A DNA stretch of 64,000 bases from an uncultured Clostridia bacterium (GCA_934746715.1 CAKVFI010000002.1:186001-250000); one strand, 5' to 3'. Positions 41,219 through 49,883 are shown, numbered from the stretch's first letter. Made by a program: numbers and translations. The notes: generated from the sequence alone by a model not told the origin.

Positions 41219-41363
41219 TTTATGTCAATTTAAAAGAAGAAGTTAAATTTTTAATGTTGACAAAACAAAATAGCAAAAAAGAGTTAAAACCTTTAAACAA
41301 AATTGCAAAATTGTGCAGTAGTTTTCTTTGTATTTTGCGTTAATTTTTGATAATATAGTATAT

Positions 41364-43601
41364 ATGGAAAAAAATTACATTGATTTGATTAGAAAAAATA
41401 AATTGAGTTATTCAGGTTTAGATTCATTAACAAAAGAACTGAACAAATTAACAGCAGAAGCAACAGTTGACATAAAGAATCAACTTTTAACCTTGATTAA
41501 CAATGGCGATTTGTTTTTGGACGAAAACAACAAGGTTTCAATTTCACAAGATAGGGGATACCTTAAAGCAATCATAAGTGTTAACAAAAAAGGGTTTGGT
41601 TTTGCAAAGGTGGAAAATTATCCAGACTTTTTTATCCCTGCTTTTGCAATTAATGGTGCGCTTGACGGGGACTTGTGCTTGGTTGAGATAACAAACACAA
41701 AGTCGGACGAAGATATTGAAGCACGCGTTGTTAAAGTTTTAACCAGAAACACAACGCATGTTGTTGGCACATATATTGTTGGCAAATCTAAAAATGTTGT
41801 GTTTCCAGATGACCCAAGACTGCCACAAATTAGGATTTTAAAAGGCAATGCGTTGAATGCGCAAAACAATCAAAAAGTTTGGGTTGAACTTGATGTTGAC
41901 AGTATAACAAAAAATTTGGCACGTGGCAAAATTGTGGAGATTTTGGGCAAAGCAAACCAACCAAAAGCAGAACAATTGTCCATTATCCGTTCATTTAATC
42001 TTGTTGACAAATTTGATGCAAAAACACTCAACGAAGCAAAAAGCGTAAGCCAAGTTGTCAATTTAAAGGACTTTAAAAAACGCACAGATTTTACAAAGCA
42101 CAAAGTTATAACAATCGATGGTGAAGATGCACGAGATTTTGACGACGCTTTGTCTGTTGAAAAATTGCCAAAGGGTTATAGGCTTTTTGTTCATATTGCA
42201 GATGTTAGCAATTATGTTGTTGAAAATTCTGCTTTGGACAAATCTGCCTACGAGCGTGGCACAAGTGTTTATTTTTCCAATCAAGTTATTCCTATGTTGC
42301 CAAAGGAATTGTCCAATGGTATATGTTCCTTGAATGAAGGCGTTAACAGACTTACACTTTCAGTTGAAATTTTGCTTGACGATGATGCAAGAGTTGTAAG
42401 TTCAAAAGTGCAAGAAGGCGTGATTTGTTCAAGCCACCGCATGACTTACACTGAAATAACCAACATTTTGGCAGGCGACCAATTGTTGATTGAAAAATAT
42501 GCTGATGTTTATAATGACATTTTGGCATATCAAGAAATATCACAAAAGCTTAAAAAATTGCGTGAAGCGCGTGGTGAAATCAGGTTTAATTTGCCAGAAC
42601 CATACATTTTGGAAAATGATGCAGGCGAAATTGTTAGCATCGAAAAACGAGTGCAAGATGAATCACACGAAATTATTGAAAGTTTGATGGTGCTTGCAAA
42701 CGAATGCGTTGCAAAAACTTATTTTGACAAAAAATTGCCGTTTATTTATCGTGTGCACGAAAAACCAGATGCGGACAAACTGGCACGCATAACCAATCTC
42801 CTTAATGGCATGGGTGTAAGCAACAATTTGGACGAAGACGGCGACAAACCAATGGCTTTTCAACTTATAACCAAAAAGATTGCAGGTTTGCCGGGTGAAG
42901 CAACAATGATGAAATTGATGTTGCGCAGCATGATGAAAGCAAGATATTGTCCACAATGCTTGGGGCACTTTGGTTTGGCAAGCGAGTATTATTGTCATTT
43001 TACAAGTCCTATTAGGCGTTATCCGGATTTGATAATTCATCGCATAATCAAACAATATATAAATGGCGTGCCTTTGGACGAGTTAAAACGCAAGTACGTG
43101 CCAATCGTGGAGCGCGCAAGCGAACAATCAAGTTTAACTGAAAAGAATGCGGACGAAGCGGAGCGTGAAGTTGATGATTACAAAAAAGCATTGTATATGC
43201 AAAAGTTTTTGGGCGAAAAATTTGTTGGCACAATTTCTGGTGTGCAGGAATTTGGCATTTTTGTTGAATTAGATAATGGTGTTGAAGGGCTTGTTCGTGC
43301 GGAAGATTTGCCAATGGATAGTTATGAATATGATGATATGAGTTTGAGCTTGAATGGGCAAACACACACTTATAAAATTGGCGATAAAATTGAAATTTTG
43401 GTTGCAAACAGCAACACTCAATTGCGCCAAGTTGATTTTGTTTTGGCTGATGCTTCAATCAAATTGGGCGCATTTGTTGTTAACAAAAACGCAAAAAAAG
43501 CAGACAAGCAAAACTTTAAACGCACTGCGCGTGGCAAAAACAAATCAAGCACAAAAAAATATGGCAAAACAAGCAGAAAATCTGGCAAAAACAAAAGATA
43601 A
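41364..43601 (+). CDS. rnr: Ribonuclease R
   Basis: 745 residues. This 3'-5' exonuclease degrades structured RNA and trans-translated mRNAs. N-terminal cold-shock-like domains (GFGFAKVENYPDFFIP) are followed by the RNB catalytic domain with acidic residues in TIDGEDARDFDDALSVEK, GTSVYFSNQVIPMLPKELSNGICSLNEG, and CHFTSPIRRYPDL, then an S1 domain (KFVGTISGVQEFGIFVELDNGVEGLV) and a basic Lys/Arg/Ser tail. ATG 41364 has no Shine-Dalgarno; TATAGT or GATAAT boxes lie 4-9 nt upstream, so the message may have almost no leader. It works with SmpB and tmRNA, encoded nearby. Confidence 0.96.
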   Translation: MEKNYIDLIRKNKLSYSGLDSLTKELNKLTAEATVDIKNQLLTLINNGDLFLDENNKVSISQDRGYLKAIISVNKKGFGFAKVENYPDFFIPAFAINGALDGDLCLVEITNTKSDEDIEARVVKVLTRNTTHVVGTYIVGKSKNVVFPDDPRLPQIRILKGNALNAQNNQKVWVELDVDSITKNLARGKIVEILGKANQPKAEQLSIIRSFNLVDKFDAKTLNEAKSVSQVVNLKDFKKRTDFTKHKVITIDGEDARDFDDALSVEKLPKGYRLFVHIADVSNYVVENSALDKSAYERGTSVYFSNQVIPMLPKELSNGICSLNEGVNRLTLSVEILLDDDARVVSSKVQEGVICSSHRMTYTEITNILAGDQLLIEKYADVYNDILAYQEISQKLKKLREARGEIRFNLPEPYILENDAGEIVSIEKRVQDESHEIIESLMVLANECVAKTYFDKKLPFIYRVHEKPDADKLARITNLLNGMGVSNNLDEDGDKPMAFQLITKKIAGLPGEATMMKLMLRSMMKARYCPQCLGHFGLASEYYCHFTSPIRRYPDLIIHRIIKQYINGVPLDELKRKYVPIVERASEQSSLTEKNADEAEREVDDYKKALYMQKFLGEKFVGTISGVQEFGIFVELDNGVEGLVRAEDLPMDSYEYDDMSLSLNGQTHTYKIGDKIEILVANSNTQLRQVDFVLADASIKLGAFVVNKNAKKADKQNFKRTARGKNKSSTKKYGKTSRKSGKNKR

Positions 43602-43718
43602 TTGAAAGTTTGAGTTATACAAACAATTAAATTTGTATATTATACCTTGATTGAACAACTATTAAATTTGTCGACTTTTGTCGAAAAAACGAATTTGGAA
43701 TAATTAATCGATTTTTAG

Positions 43719-43747
43719 TTGTGTTAGAAAAAGATATCTGTTACAAT
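43719..43747 (+). promoter_or_regulatory. Promoter of the beta-helix lipoprotein
   Basis: TTGTGT (43719-43724), 17-bp spacer, TACAAT (43742-43747), about 57 bp before the start codon. Confidence 0.6.
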
Positions 43748-43804
43748 TAAAACAAGAGATAGCATTTCAAATGTTGATATCTCAAATAAAAATTAGGGGG
43801 AACT

Positions 43805-44794
43805 ATGATAAAAAGAAAATCATTTTTAGGCTTCATGATTGCTTGCTGCTTGATGGTTTCATCATTGTTTGTGTTTACCGCATGCAATAAAAACGATGAT
43901 GATGGCAAAGCTGTTTTGAAAGTTGTTTCAGGCTCTGGTGTTACAACAACTTACGAAACAGTAACAAAAGAAATTTTTGCAAATATGGAAGCTGGCTCAA
44001 CTGTAACATTGCTTAAAGATGCAACAGTTGATAGTTACATTCCGCTCAACAAATCAGTTACTATTGATTTTGGTGGGCGCAAACTTACAGCTTCTCAATC
44101 AGGTGGCTTTGACGTGAAAGAAGATGGAACAGTTACTGATCCAGTAGAAGTTGTTCTCAAAAACGGTACACTTGACACTTACAGATGGGGTATTTGGGTT
44201 GAAAATGGAGGTAAATTGACTGTTGAAAGCAATTTCACAATCATTGCAAACCATAAAGAGGAAACAACTTCTCCAGGTATTACAATTGTTGACCCAAGTT
44301 CACAATTAGATTTGTTTGGCAAAGTTAAAGTTTTTGGAGACACAAATGCTGTTTCCGGTAATGGAACTAAAGGTCAAGGCGATGTTGTGATTAACATTCA
44401 TGATGGAGCTGTTATTGAAGGTGGCGAAAATGGCGTTTATATGCCAAATAGTGGCACTTTAACTATTGATGCTGCAACAATCACATCACAAACAGCTGTA
44501 TATCTTAGATCTGGCGACACAACAATAAATGGCGCAACACTTAATGCAACTGGTGCAAAAGTTGAATATAGTTTTGTATCAGGACAACAACCAGCAACAG
44601 GCGATGCAGTTGTTGTAAATGCTGTTGGAGCTGACAAATATCCTGGCGGTAATCCAACTTTGAACATCGTTAAAGGCACAACAATTAATGTTAAAACAGA
44701 AAATTGTGCAGCGATTGCAGTTTACAATGTATTTGGTAACGCAGCAAATGTTAACAATACAACACAATATGAAGTTGTAACAAACGAAATTTAA
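43805..44794 (+). CDS. Lipoprotein with beta-helix (pectate-lyase-like) fold
   Basis: 329 residues. The N-terminus MIKRKSFLGFMIACCLMVSS and the lipobox FTAC (Cys about residue 27) mark a lipoprotein anchored outside the membrane. After an acidic linker (NKNDDDGK), the chain repeats short beta-strand rungs with INKS/LNKS, GVYMPNSGTLTIDAATIT, AVYLRSGDTTINGATLNATG, typical of a right-handed parallel beta-helix. No catalytic residues are evident, so a binding role is as likely as an enzyme. It sits between rnr and smpB, breaking a normally tight gene pair, and has its own promoter and terminator. Confidence 0.75.
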   Translation: MIKRKSFLGFMIACCLMVSSLFVFTACNKNDDDGKAVLKVVSGSGVTTTYETVTKEIFANMEAGSTVTLLKDATVDSYIPLNKSVTIDFGGRKLTASQSGGFDVKEDGTVTDPVEVVLKNGTLDTYRWGIWVENGGKLTVESNFTIIANHKEETTSPGITIVDPSSQLDLFGKVKVFGDTNAVSGNGTKGQGDVVINIHDGAVIEGGENGVYMPNSGTLTIDAATITSQTAVYLRSGDTTINGATLNATGAKVEYSFVSGQQPATGDAVVVNAVGADKYPGGNPTLNIVKGTTINVKTENCAAIAVYNVFGNAANVNNTTQYEVVTNEI

Positions 44795-44810
44795 TTGATT
44801 TTAAATATAA

Positions 44811-44839
44811 AAAGGGCATGCAAGTGCGTGCTCTTTTTT
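44811..44839 (+). terminator. Terminator of the lipoprotein gene
   Basis: AAAGGGCATGC pairs with GCGTGCTCTTT with two G-U pairs, followed by a T-run. Confidence 0.8.
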
Positions 44840-44909
44840 GTACAATTATTTATAATTTTAAAAACTCTTTATTTGGATGTTAAATAAAAATAAAAAGAAC
44901 AACAAACAT

Positions 44910-44938
44910 TTGTTTTAAATTAACTTATGTGATAAAAT
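44910..44938 (+). promoter_or_regulatory. Promoter predicting leaderless smpB mRNA
   Basis: TTGTTT (44910-44915), exactly 17 bp, TAAAAT (44933-44938), then 6 nt to the smpB ATG at 44945. No Shine-Dalgarno site is present, so transcription should begin at or next to the start codon. Confidence 0.7.
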
Positions 44939-44944
44939 AAAATT

Positions 44945-45406
44945 ATGGAAAATAAAAATCAAAACAAATTGGTGGCGGAAAATAGGCGCGCAAGATTTGA
45001 ATATGAAATTTTGCAAACATATGAGGCTGGGATAGTGTTAACAGGCGATGAAATTAAATCTGTTCGCGCTGGACATTTTTCTTTGGTTGATTGTTATGGG
45101 TTTATCAAAGATGACGAATGTTTTTTGCGCAACAGTTACATCAAACAATATTCAAACAGTTTTGATGCTGGCAGGTTTGGTGATACAACACGCAGGGATA
45201 GAAAACTTTTGCTCCACAAATTGGAGATTGAAAAATTAAAAAAACAAATTGAGCAAGAAAGGTTGACGCTTGTTCCAACAAAGGCTTATTTTGTTGGCAG
45301 CAATCTTAAAGTTGAACTTGCAGTTGCAAAGGGCAAAAAAATTGCAGACAAACGAGAAACTTTAAAAAAGCGCCAAATTGAAAAAGATTTAAGGCAATCA
45401 AATTAA
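44945..45406 (+). CDS. smpB: SsrA-binding protein SmpB
   Basis: 153 residues: NRRARFEYEILQTYEAGIVLTGDEIKSVRAGHFSLVDCYGFIKDDECFLRNSYI, then RRDRKLLLHKLEIEKL and the basic tail KGKKIADKRETLKKRQIEKDLRQ. SmpB carries tmRNA to stalled ribosomes. It matches the family over its length. ssrA lies 1.3 kb downstream on the opposite strand. Confidence 0.97.
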   Translation: MENKNQNKLVAENRRARFEYEILQTYEAGIVLTGDEIKSVRAGHFSLVDCYGFIKDDECFLRNSYIKQYSNSFDAGRFGDTTRRDRKLLLHKLEIEKLKKQIEQERLTLVPTKAYFVGSNLKVELAVAKGKKIADKRETLKKRQIEKDLRQSN

Positions 45407-45495
45407 TAATTGATTTTTAAAATTAATATATCAAAAATAAATATTAATTAATTATTAATTAATTGATTATAAATTATTTATATTAAATAAATTTA

Positions 45496-45543
45496 AAAAA
45501 ATGCTCTAAAATACTTAAATTAGGGCATTTTTTAATATTAAAT
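45496..45543 (+). terminator. Terminator of smpB
   Basis: AAAAAATGCTCTA (45496-45508) pairs with TAGGGCATTTTTT (45531-45543), one G-U pair, 22-nt loop. It is flanked by A+T-only sequence. Confidence 0.8.
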
Positions 45544-45580
45544 TAATTATTTTTTATTAATTTTTTAAATTTAATTTAAA

Positions 45581-46402
45581 TTATAAATTAATATTTTTGT
45601 CAATTTCTTGATTAAATTCGTCAATATCAATAAGTTCGCCTAGTTTAACCAATTTGTTTGTTTCTGGCATTGAGCAATCAAAGTATTGAATGCCACCATC
45701 ACAATTTTTAACAGCATTAACAAAATCCCTCAAATGCATTGGCTTTGGCACAATTTCACATCCGGTTGGAAGTTTTGTAAAATAGTTGTTTTGTTTGTTT
45801 ATTTCAATAATGCCAACTGTTCTTGCTTTTAGTGGTGCAGAATCGTCAGAGAAATTACCTGTGTTTTTCCAAACAAAATGTTTGCCGTTGTAGGTTAAAA
45901 AATAAACATTAAGGCAAGTTGCTTCCGCCATGGCAACAGCGTCGTTTTCTGGCACGGTCATGTCAAGGTAAGCATTGTAAGTGAAATTCATTGGAGCATT
46001 TTTATATGGTGAACAATAGCGTTTTGCCAAAACTTGAATTTCGTCGCGTCTACGTTTTGAAAGCAATTCGTTTGGCTTTGGCGCGTAACAAAATGTCGTT
46101 AAAAATTCAATCATGATATTGTTGGTTAAATGACCCGATTGCCCATAAATGCTGCCACTAATTTCATTAAAAATTGAATTTGTTACAACTGGTTTGATGG
46201 TGCCGTTCATTATTGAATCAAACACAAATTTGCATTCATCAAAATTGTTTTGTGCGGCGTAGATGTTTTTCTTTAAAATTGATTTTGTAACCAAATTGAA
46301 TTGCTTTTGGCAGTTGTACATTTGAGCAAAGCAAATCACAAGGTCGCTGTCCAACGCAATATAAGTGTCTTGATGAAAAAATCCAGAACTTGTGTGTTTC
46401 AT
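45581..46402 (-). CDS. PIN-like domain protein
   Basis: 273 residues from ATG 46402 (MKHTSSGFF), which follows AAAGGTGGTAATTAAC. The layout fits a PIN nuclease: IALDSDLVICFAQMY (first acidic residue at a strand end), TNSIFNEISG (Glu), ENDAVAMAEA (Asp) and FLTYNGKHF, where the usual Asp is Asn. It is much larger than VapC toxins (about 130 aa). A 56-codon ORF ends 1 nt upstream, so the two are coupled, which resembles a toxin-antitoxin layout. Function is inferred only. The upstream frame extension to 46528 overlaps that ORF and is not used. Confidence 0.55.
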   Translation of the reverse strand: MKHTSSGFFHQDTYIALDSDLVICFAQMYNCQKQFNLVTKSILKKNIYAAQNNFDECKFVFDSIMNGTIKPVVTNSIFNEISGSIYGQSGHLTNNIMIEFLTTFCYAPKPNELLSKRRRDEIQVLAKRYCSPYKNAPMNFTYNAYLDMTVPENDAVAMAEATCLNVYFLTYNGKHFVWKNTGNFSDDSAPLKARTVGIIEINKQNNYFTKLPTGCEIVPKPMHLRDFVNAVKNCDGGIQYFDCSMPETNKLVKLGELIDIDEFNQEIDKNINL

Positions 46403-46403
46403 G

Positions 46404-46574
46404 TTAATTACCACCTTTTTTTGAAAGTTTTGATGAGAACATTTTGTCCGTTTTGTGTTTTGATGTTGATAATATAAAATTGGCAAAATCAATGTTTTGT
46501 TGTTCATAACTTTTTGTTTGAATTTCACTGCATTTTGAATTCCTGTTTGTCAACTTTAAAATCAACTTTTGCAT
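46404..46574 (-). CDS. Small ORF coupled to the PIN-like gene
   Basis: 56 codons (MQKLILKLTN...KLSKKGGN), Lys/Ser/Asn-rich. It has AAAGGAAC 6 nt before its ATG (46574) and a strong promoter just upstream. Its last codons hold the ribosome site (GGTGG) of the PIN-like gene, and its stop is 1 nt from that gene's ATG. This spacing supports translational coupling. It could be an antitoxin or only a leader ORF; I do not recognise it. Confidence 0.55.
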   Translation of the reverse strand: MQKLILKLTNRNSKCSEIQTKSYEQQNIDFANFILSTSKHKTDKMFSSKLSKKGGN

Positions 46575-46592
46575 ATATGTTCCTTTATTTGC

Positions 46593-46621
46593 ATTTTAAC
46601 ACTAGCAGTCAAAGTTGTCAA
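46593..46621 (-). promoter_or_regulatory. Promoter of the small ORF and PIN-like gene
   Basis: On the minus strand: TTGACA (46621-46616), 17-bp spacer, TAAAAT (46598-46593), 18 bp before the small ORF start. Confidence 0.8.
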
Positions 46622-46755
46622 TAGCAAAATTTTTAAGATATGCCACAAATTTTATCGTTTAAATTTTTGTGTTTACATAATTAATTAATTGTTTAAAAGT
46701 GAGCATTAAAAAAAGCAATTAGATTGATATTTTCTAACTGCCTTTTGTTTTAAAT

Positions 46756-47112
46756 TGGTGGAGGTGATGGGAGTTGCACCCATGTCCTGCCATGCGATGA
46801 AATCATACACTACATGTTTAGTTGATGACTATATTTCAAAATTTGTTTCTTTCACCAACACAAACAAATTTCAAGCCTAATAGTACGATTAAATGTGCTA
46901 GGCAACGCATTCAATCGTTCACCGATATTCGACGCCAGATTTTGACATATCGGTACTGCCAAACTGACGGCTAGGCGCAACTAGGCAGCCATAGCAAGTT
47001 TATTGTTGTTTTGATTTATTTTATTTGTTTCAAAAAACAAGCCGCGTTTAACGAGCCGGCGCTCGACATGCGTATCAAATCAGAGCATAACAGTCGAGAC
47101 TATTTCACCCCC
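46756..47112 (-). ncRNA. ssrA: Transfer-messenger RNA (tmRNA)
   Basis: About 357 nt on the minus strand. The 5' end GGGGGTGAAATAGTCTCGAC and the 3' end CATCACCTCCACCA form the tRNA-like acceptor stem, with an encoded CCA. The tag ORF ends AAACTTGCTATGGCTGCCTAG-like (plus-strand stop at 46981-46983) and reads ...NNNKLAMAA. The probable resume codon is GAA at 47031-47029, giving ETNKINQNNNKLAMAA. The T-arm is ATGGG-TGCAACT-CCCAT, whose loop has G where U55 is usual. With SmpB it rescues stalled ribosomes and tags their peptides for proteolysis. Confidence 0.95.
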
Positions 47113-47122
47113 ATATAAGTAT

Positions 47123-47151
47123 ATTATATAAAATAATTTTAAAATTTTCAA
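47123..47151 (-). promoter_or_regulatory. Promoter of ssrA
   Basis: On the minus strand: TTGAAA (47151-47146), 17-bp spacer, TATAAT (47128-47123), about 10 bp before the mature 5' end. Confidence 0.75.
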
Positions 47152-47255
47152 TATTTAATTGCAAAAATAAGTGTTTTACAATAAAAATATCAAAAAAAGC
47201 ACAAAAAAATTTGAATTTTTTAACTGATTTGTTAAAATAAAAACAAGAAGGGGTT

Positions 47256-48272
47256 ATGAAAAACAACAAAACACAAATAGTGGCAAGCATTGGGCCGGCC
47301 AGTATAAATTATCAAACAATGAAAAAGATGACGCAAGCAGGCATGGATATTGTGCGAATAAATCTTTCTCATGCTGTTAAGCCAGATATGGAAACGATTG
47401 TTTCAAATGTTAAACAAATCAAAAAGGAGTTGGGTGCTAAACTTTTGCTCATGCTTGACACTCGCGGGCCAGAAATTAGGGTTAAATCTTTTGCTGATGG
47501 CAAGGTTAACATCAAAAAAGGTCAACAATTTGTTTTTACTTCCAAATCTGTGCAAGGCAATGAACAAATGGTTTCAATCAATCAACCAAGTATTGTTAAA
47601 AGTGTGAAAATTGGCAGTGTAATTAAAGCAAATGATGGCTTGCTTGAATTTAAAGTTGTGGAAAAAACAGATAAAGACATTGTTACAACAGCCAAAAATT
47701 CTGGAGTGTTGAGCAACAACAAAAGTTTGTTTATTCCAAACCTTAAACTCAATATAAAATATCTTAATGACGCTGACAAACAAGACATCTTGTGGGCAAT
47801 AAAAAACAAATTTGACATGGTGGCAATTAGTTTTGTCAACAGCAAAAAAGATGTGTTGGCAGTTAGAAAATTTATCACAGAAAATGGCGGAAATATGAAA
47901 ATAATTTCCAAAATAGAATCTGCATTGGGTGTTAAAAATTTGAATGAAATTATAGAAACAAGTGATGGCATTATGGTTGCACGTGGTGATCTTGGAGTGG
48001 AATTGCCAGTTGAAAAGTTGCCTTACATTCAAAAAGATATTATTGCAAAAACTGTGCGCAAAGGCAAATTTGTTATTGTTGCAACTGAAATGATGGAAAG
48101 CATGATTTACAACAATCGTCCAACCCGTGCGGAAGTTAGTGATGTGGCAAACGCGCTTTATGACGGAGCAAATGCTGTTATGTTGTCTGGCGAAAGTGCT
48201 TCGGGCAAATACCCAGTTGAAGCGGTTAAGATTATGGACAAAATCATAGCAGAAACTGAAAAGCACATATAG
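47256..48272 (+). CDS. pyk: Pyruvate kinase lacking the C-terminal domain
   Basis: 338 residues against about 470-590 in most bacteria. The A and B domains are complete: TQIVASIGPAS, MDIVRINLSHA, LLMLDTRGPEIR, MVAISFVNSKKDV, MKIISKIESALGVKNL, DGIMVARGDLGVELP, ATEMMESMIYNNRPTRAEVSDVANALYDGANAVMLSGESASGKYPVEAV. It stops after MDKIIAETEKHI, exactly where the A domain ends. The C domain, which holds the effector site and part of the dimer interface, is absent, and no remnant is visible in the next 600 nt. The next gene starts 12 nt later. A TAAAAT at 47233-47238 and TTTGAA at 47210-47215 form a promoter. Confidence 0.93.
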   Translation: MKNNKTQIVASIGPASINYQTMKKMTQAGMDIVRINLSHAVKPDMETIVSNVKQIKKELGAKLLLMLDTRGPEIRVKSFADGKVNIKKGQQFVFTSKSVQGNEQMVSINQPSIVKSVKIGSVIKANDGLLEFKVVEKTDKDIVTTAKNSGVLSNNKSLFIPNLKLNIKYLNDADKQDILWAIKNKFDMVAISFVNSKKDVLAVRKFITENGGNMKIISKIESALGVKNLNEIIETSDGIMVARGDLGVELPVEKLPYIQKDIIAKTVRKGKFVIVATEMMESMIYNNRPTRAEVSDVANALYDGANAVMLSGESASGKYPVEAVKIMDKIIAETEKHI

Positions 48273-48284
48273 ATTGGAGAATAT

Positions 48285-48887
48285 ATGATAGATGAAAATA
48301 AAGATTTTCAAATTGAACTTGCCGACACTGAATATATGGGAGTGAAAATTGGCAAAGGCTCTTATTTTGGCAGAGGATTGGAAGAGGCTTTTAATGGCAA
48401 TCACATTAAATCAATTGGCAGATTTACGTCAATTGCAACAACTGCACAAATCCAAGATAATCACCCAATGAATATGATAAGCACAGCAATGCTTTATGAA
48501 GGTTTTTTGGATGAAACTGCTCGCAAAAAATGGTTTGACAGAGCAGTTGATTGTGAAAAAAGCCCAAACAAAACTTTTAAAGTTGAAATTGGCAATGATG
48601 TGTGGATTGGTGCAAATGTGTTTATTAATTCTTCAACTGTAAAAAGCATTGGCGATGGGGCAATTATTGGCGCAGGAGCAGTTGTGACAAAAGATGTTCC
48701 GCCATATGCTATTGTGGTTGGCGTGCCAGCAAAAATCAAAGGTTATCGCTTTGATGAAAAACAAATTGAGTGTTTGCAAAAAGTCAAATGGTGGAATTGG
48801 AGCAATGAAAAAATAAACCAAAACATAGATTTGATTTTAAATCCAGATTTGTTTTTTAAAAAGTTTTTAAGCAATCAAAAAAACTAA
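48285..48887 (+). CDS. Hexapeptide-repeat acetyltransferase
   Basis: 200 residues with left-handed beta-helix repeats: VEIGNDVWIGANVFINSSTVKSIGDGAIIGAGAVVTKDVPPYAIVVGVPAKIKGYRF, the CatB/Vat-type acyltransferase core, and an early GRFTSIATTAQIQDNHPMN. Such enzymes move acetyl from acetyl-CoA to sugars, antibiotics or other small molecules. The N-terminus is unusual (MIDENKDFQIELADTEYMG). The substrate cannot be told. It starts 12 nt after pyk, so they may share a transcript. Confidence 0.85.
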   Translation: MIDENKDFQIELADTEYMGVKIGKGSYFGRGLEEAFNGNHIKSIGRFTSIATTAQIQDNHPMNMISTAMLYEGFLDETARKKWFDRAVDCEKSPNKTFKVEIGNDVWIGANVFINSSTVKSIGDGAIIGAGAVVTKDVPPYAIVVGVPAKIKGYRFDEKQIECLQKVKWWNWSNEKINQNIDLILNPDLFFKKFLSNQKN

Positions 48888-48963
48888 AATTTGGCAACGA
48901 TAGTTAAAGAGTATATATGATCAATTAAGTCAATTATTGGATTGAGCAATCATATATTAAATT

Positions 48964-49734
48964 ATGGAAAACGAACAAACACAAACAACCAAACAAACTC
49001 ACTCAAAACAAATAACAATTTTGCGTGGGCTTGTTTTTTTTGCGTGTTTGATATGCTTGATTGTAGTTGTTATTTTTCTGCTTAAAAAATTTGGTGTTTG
49101 GGACAAAATTAATTCAGTTGAAAAACTGCAAGCAACAGTTGAAAAGGGTGGGGTTTTTAGCTCGCTGATATTTATGCTTTTGCAATTTTTGCAAACAACA
49201 ATCTTGCAATTACCTGCAATTTTGGTTACTATCACAGGGGTGTTGATTTTTCCAAAATGGAAGGCGTTTTTGCTTTCTTACATTGCAATAATGTTGGGCA
49301 GTTTGTTTAACTTTTGGCTTGGGCGCAAAGCGGGGCGCAAGTTTTTGCATTGGATTGCGGGCGAGGAAAAAACAAACAAATGGATAGCATTGATGAGTGA
49401 AGGCAAATATGTGTTTTTCCTTATGATGTTGTTCCCAATGTTTCCTGATGACATTTTGTGTGTGGTGGCGGGGCTTACTAATATGAGTTTTACATTTTTT
49501 GTTTGGACAAATTTGCTTTGCCGCGCAATTGGTATTGGTGGCACAGTTTTGTTTGGCAGTGGAACAATCATTCCGTTTAAGGGGCATGGGCTGGTGATTT
49601 GGATTTTTGTTGCAATAGTTTTGGCTGTGTTGTTTTATTTAAGCTTTAAATATCAAAAAAATATTGATGTTTGGATTAACAAATTTGCTAAACACAATAA
49701 AAATCATAAAGAAGTTGATAAAGCACAAAATTGA
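48964..49734 (+). CDS. TVP38/TMEM64 (DedA-like) membrane protein
   Basis: 256 residues with about six hydrophobic helices. The family core is FLQTTILQLPAILVTITGVLIFPKWKAFLLSYIAIMLGSLFNFWLGRKAGRKF and MLFPMFPDDILCVVAGLTNMSFTFFVWTNLLCRAIG, with the G-x-x-x-G/P..P.. features of the VTT domain. Members act in lipid scrambling or transport; the substrate here is unknown. ATG 48964 lacks a ribosome site, and TATATT at 48953-48958 ends 5 nt before it, so the mRNA may be leaderless. Confidence 0.85.
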   Translation: MENEQTQTTKQTHSKQITILRGLVFFACLICLIVVVIFLLKKFGVWDKINSVEKLQATVEKGGVFSSLIFMLLQFLQTTILQLPAILVTITGVLIFPKWKAFLLSYIAIMLGSLFNFWLGRKAGRKFLHWIAGEEKTNKWIALMSEGKYVFFLMMLFPMFPDDILCVVAGLTNMSFTFFVWTNLLCRAIGIGGTVLFGSGTIIPFKGHGLVIWIFVAIVLAVLFYLSFKYQKNIDVWINKFAKHNKNHKEVDKAQN

Positions 49735-49825
49735 TGTTGATTAACTTAAACAAAGTTATATTTTAACTTAAAATAAGAGTGGATAAAACTTGAAAAACAT
49801 ACAAAATTAAACATTATAAAAACAT

Positions 49826-49853
49826 TTGACAAACCACTTAATTTTGATATAAT
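49826..49853 (+). promoter_or_regulatory. Promoter of the SPFH gene
   Basis: TTGACA (49826-49831), 16-bp spacer, TATAAT (49848-49853), about 30 bp before the start. Confidence 0.8.
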
Positions 49854-49883
49854 CTAATTATATATATTTAAGGAGAAAAAAAT

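Noticed and set aside
43671..43684. TCGACTTTTGTCGA hairpin before the beta-helix lipoprotein gene
   Set aside because: A perfect 5-bp stem with a TTTT loop but no T-run on the plus strand. It is too short to call a terminator or operator.
46403..46528. The longer N-terminus of the PIN-like protein
   Set aside because: It lacks a ribosome site and overlaps, in another frame, a small ORF that has its own promoter and ribosome site. ATG 46402 has a clear site.
48273..48887. A frameshifted C-terminal domain of pyruvate kinase
   Set aside because: The sequence after the stop is a complete acetyltransferase gene with its own start. No C-domain remnant was seen in any plus-strand frame.
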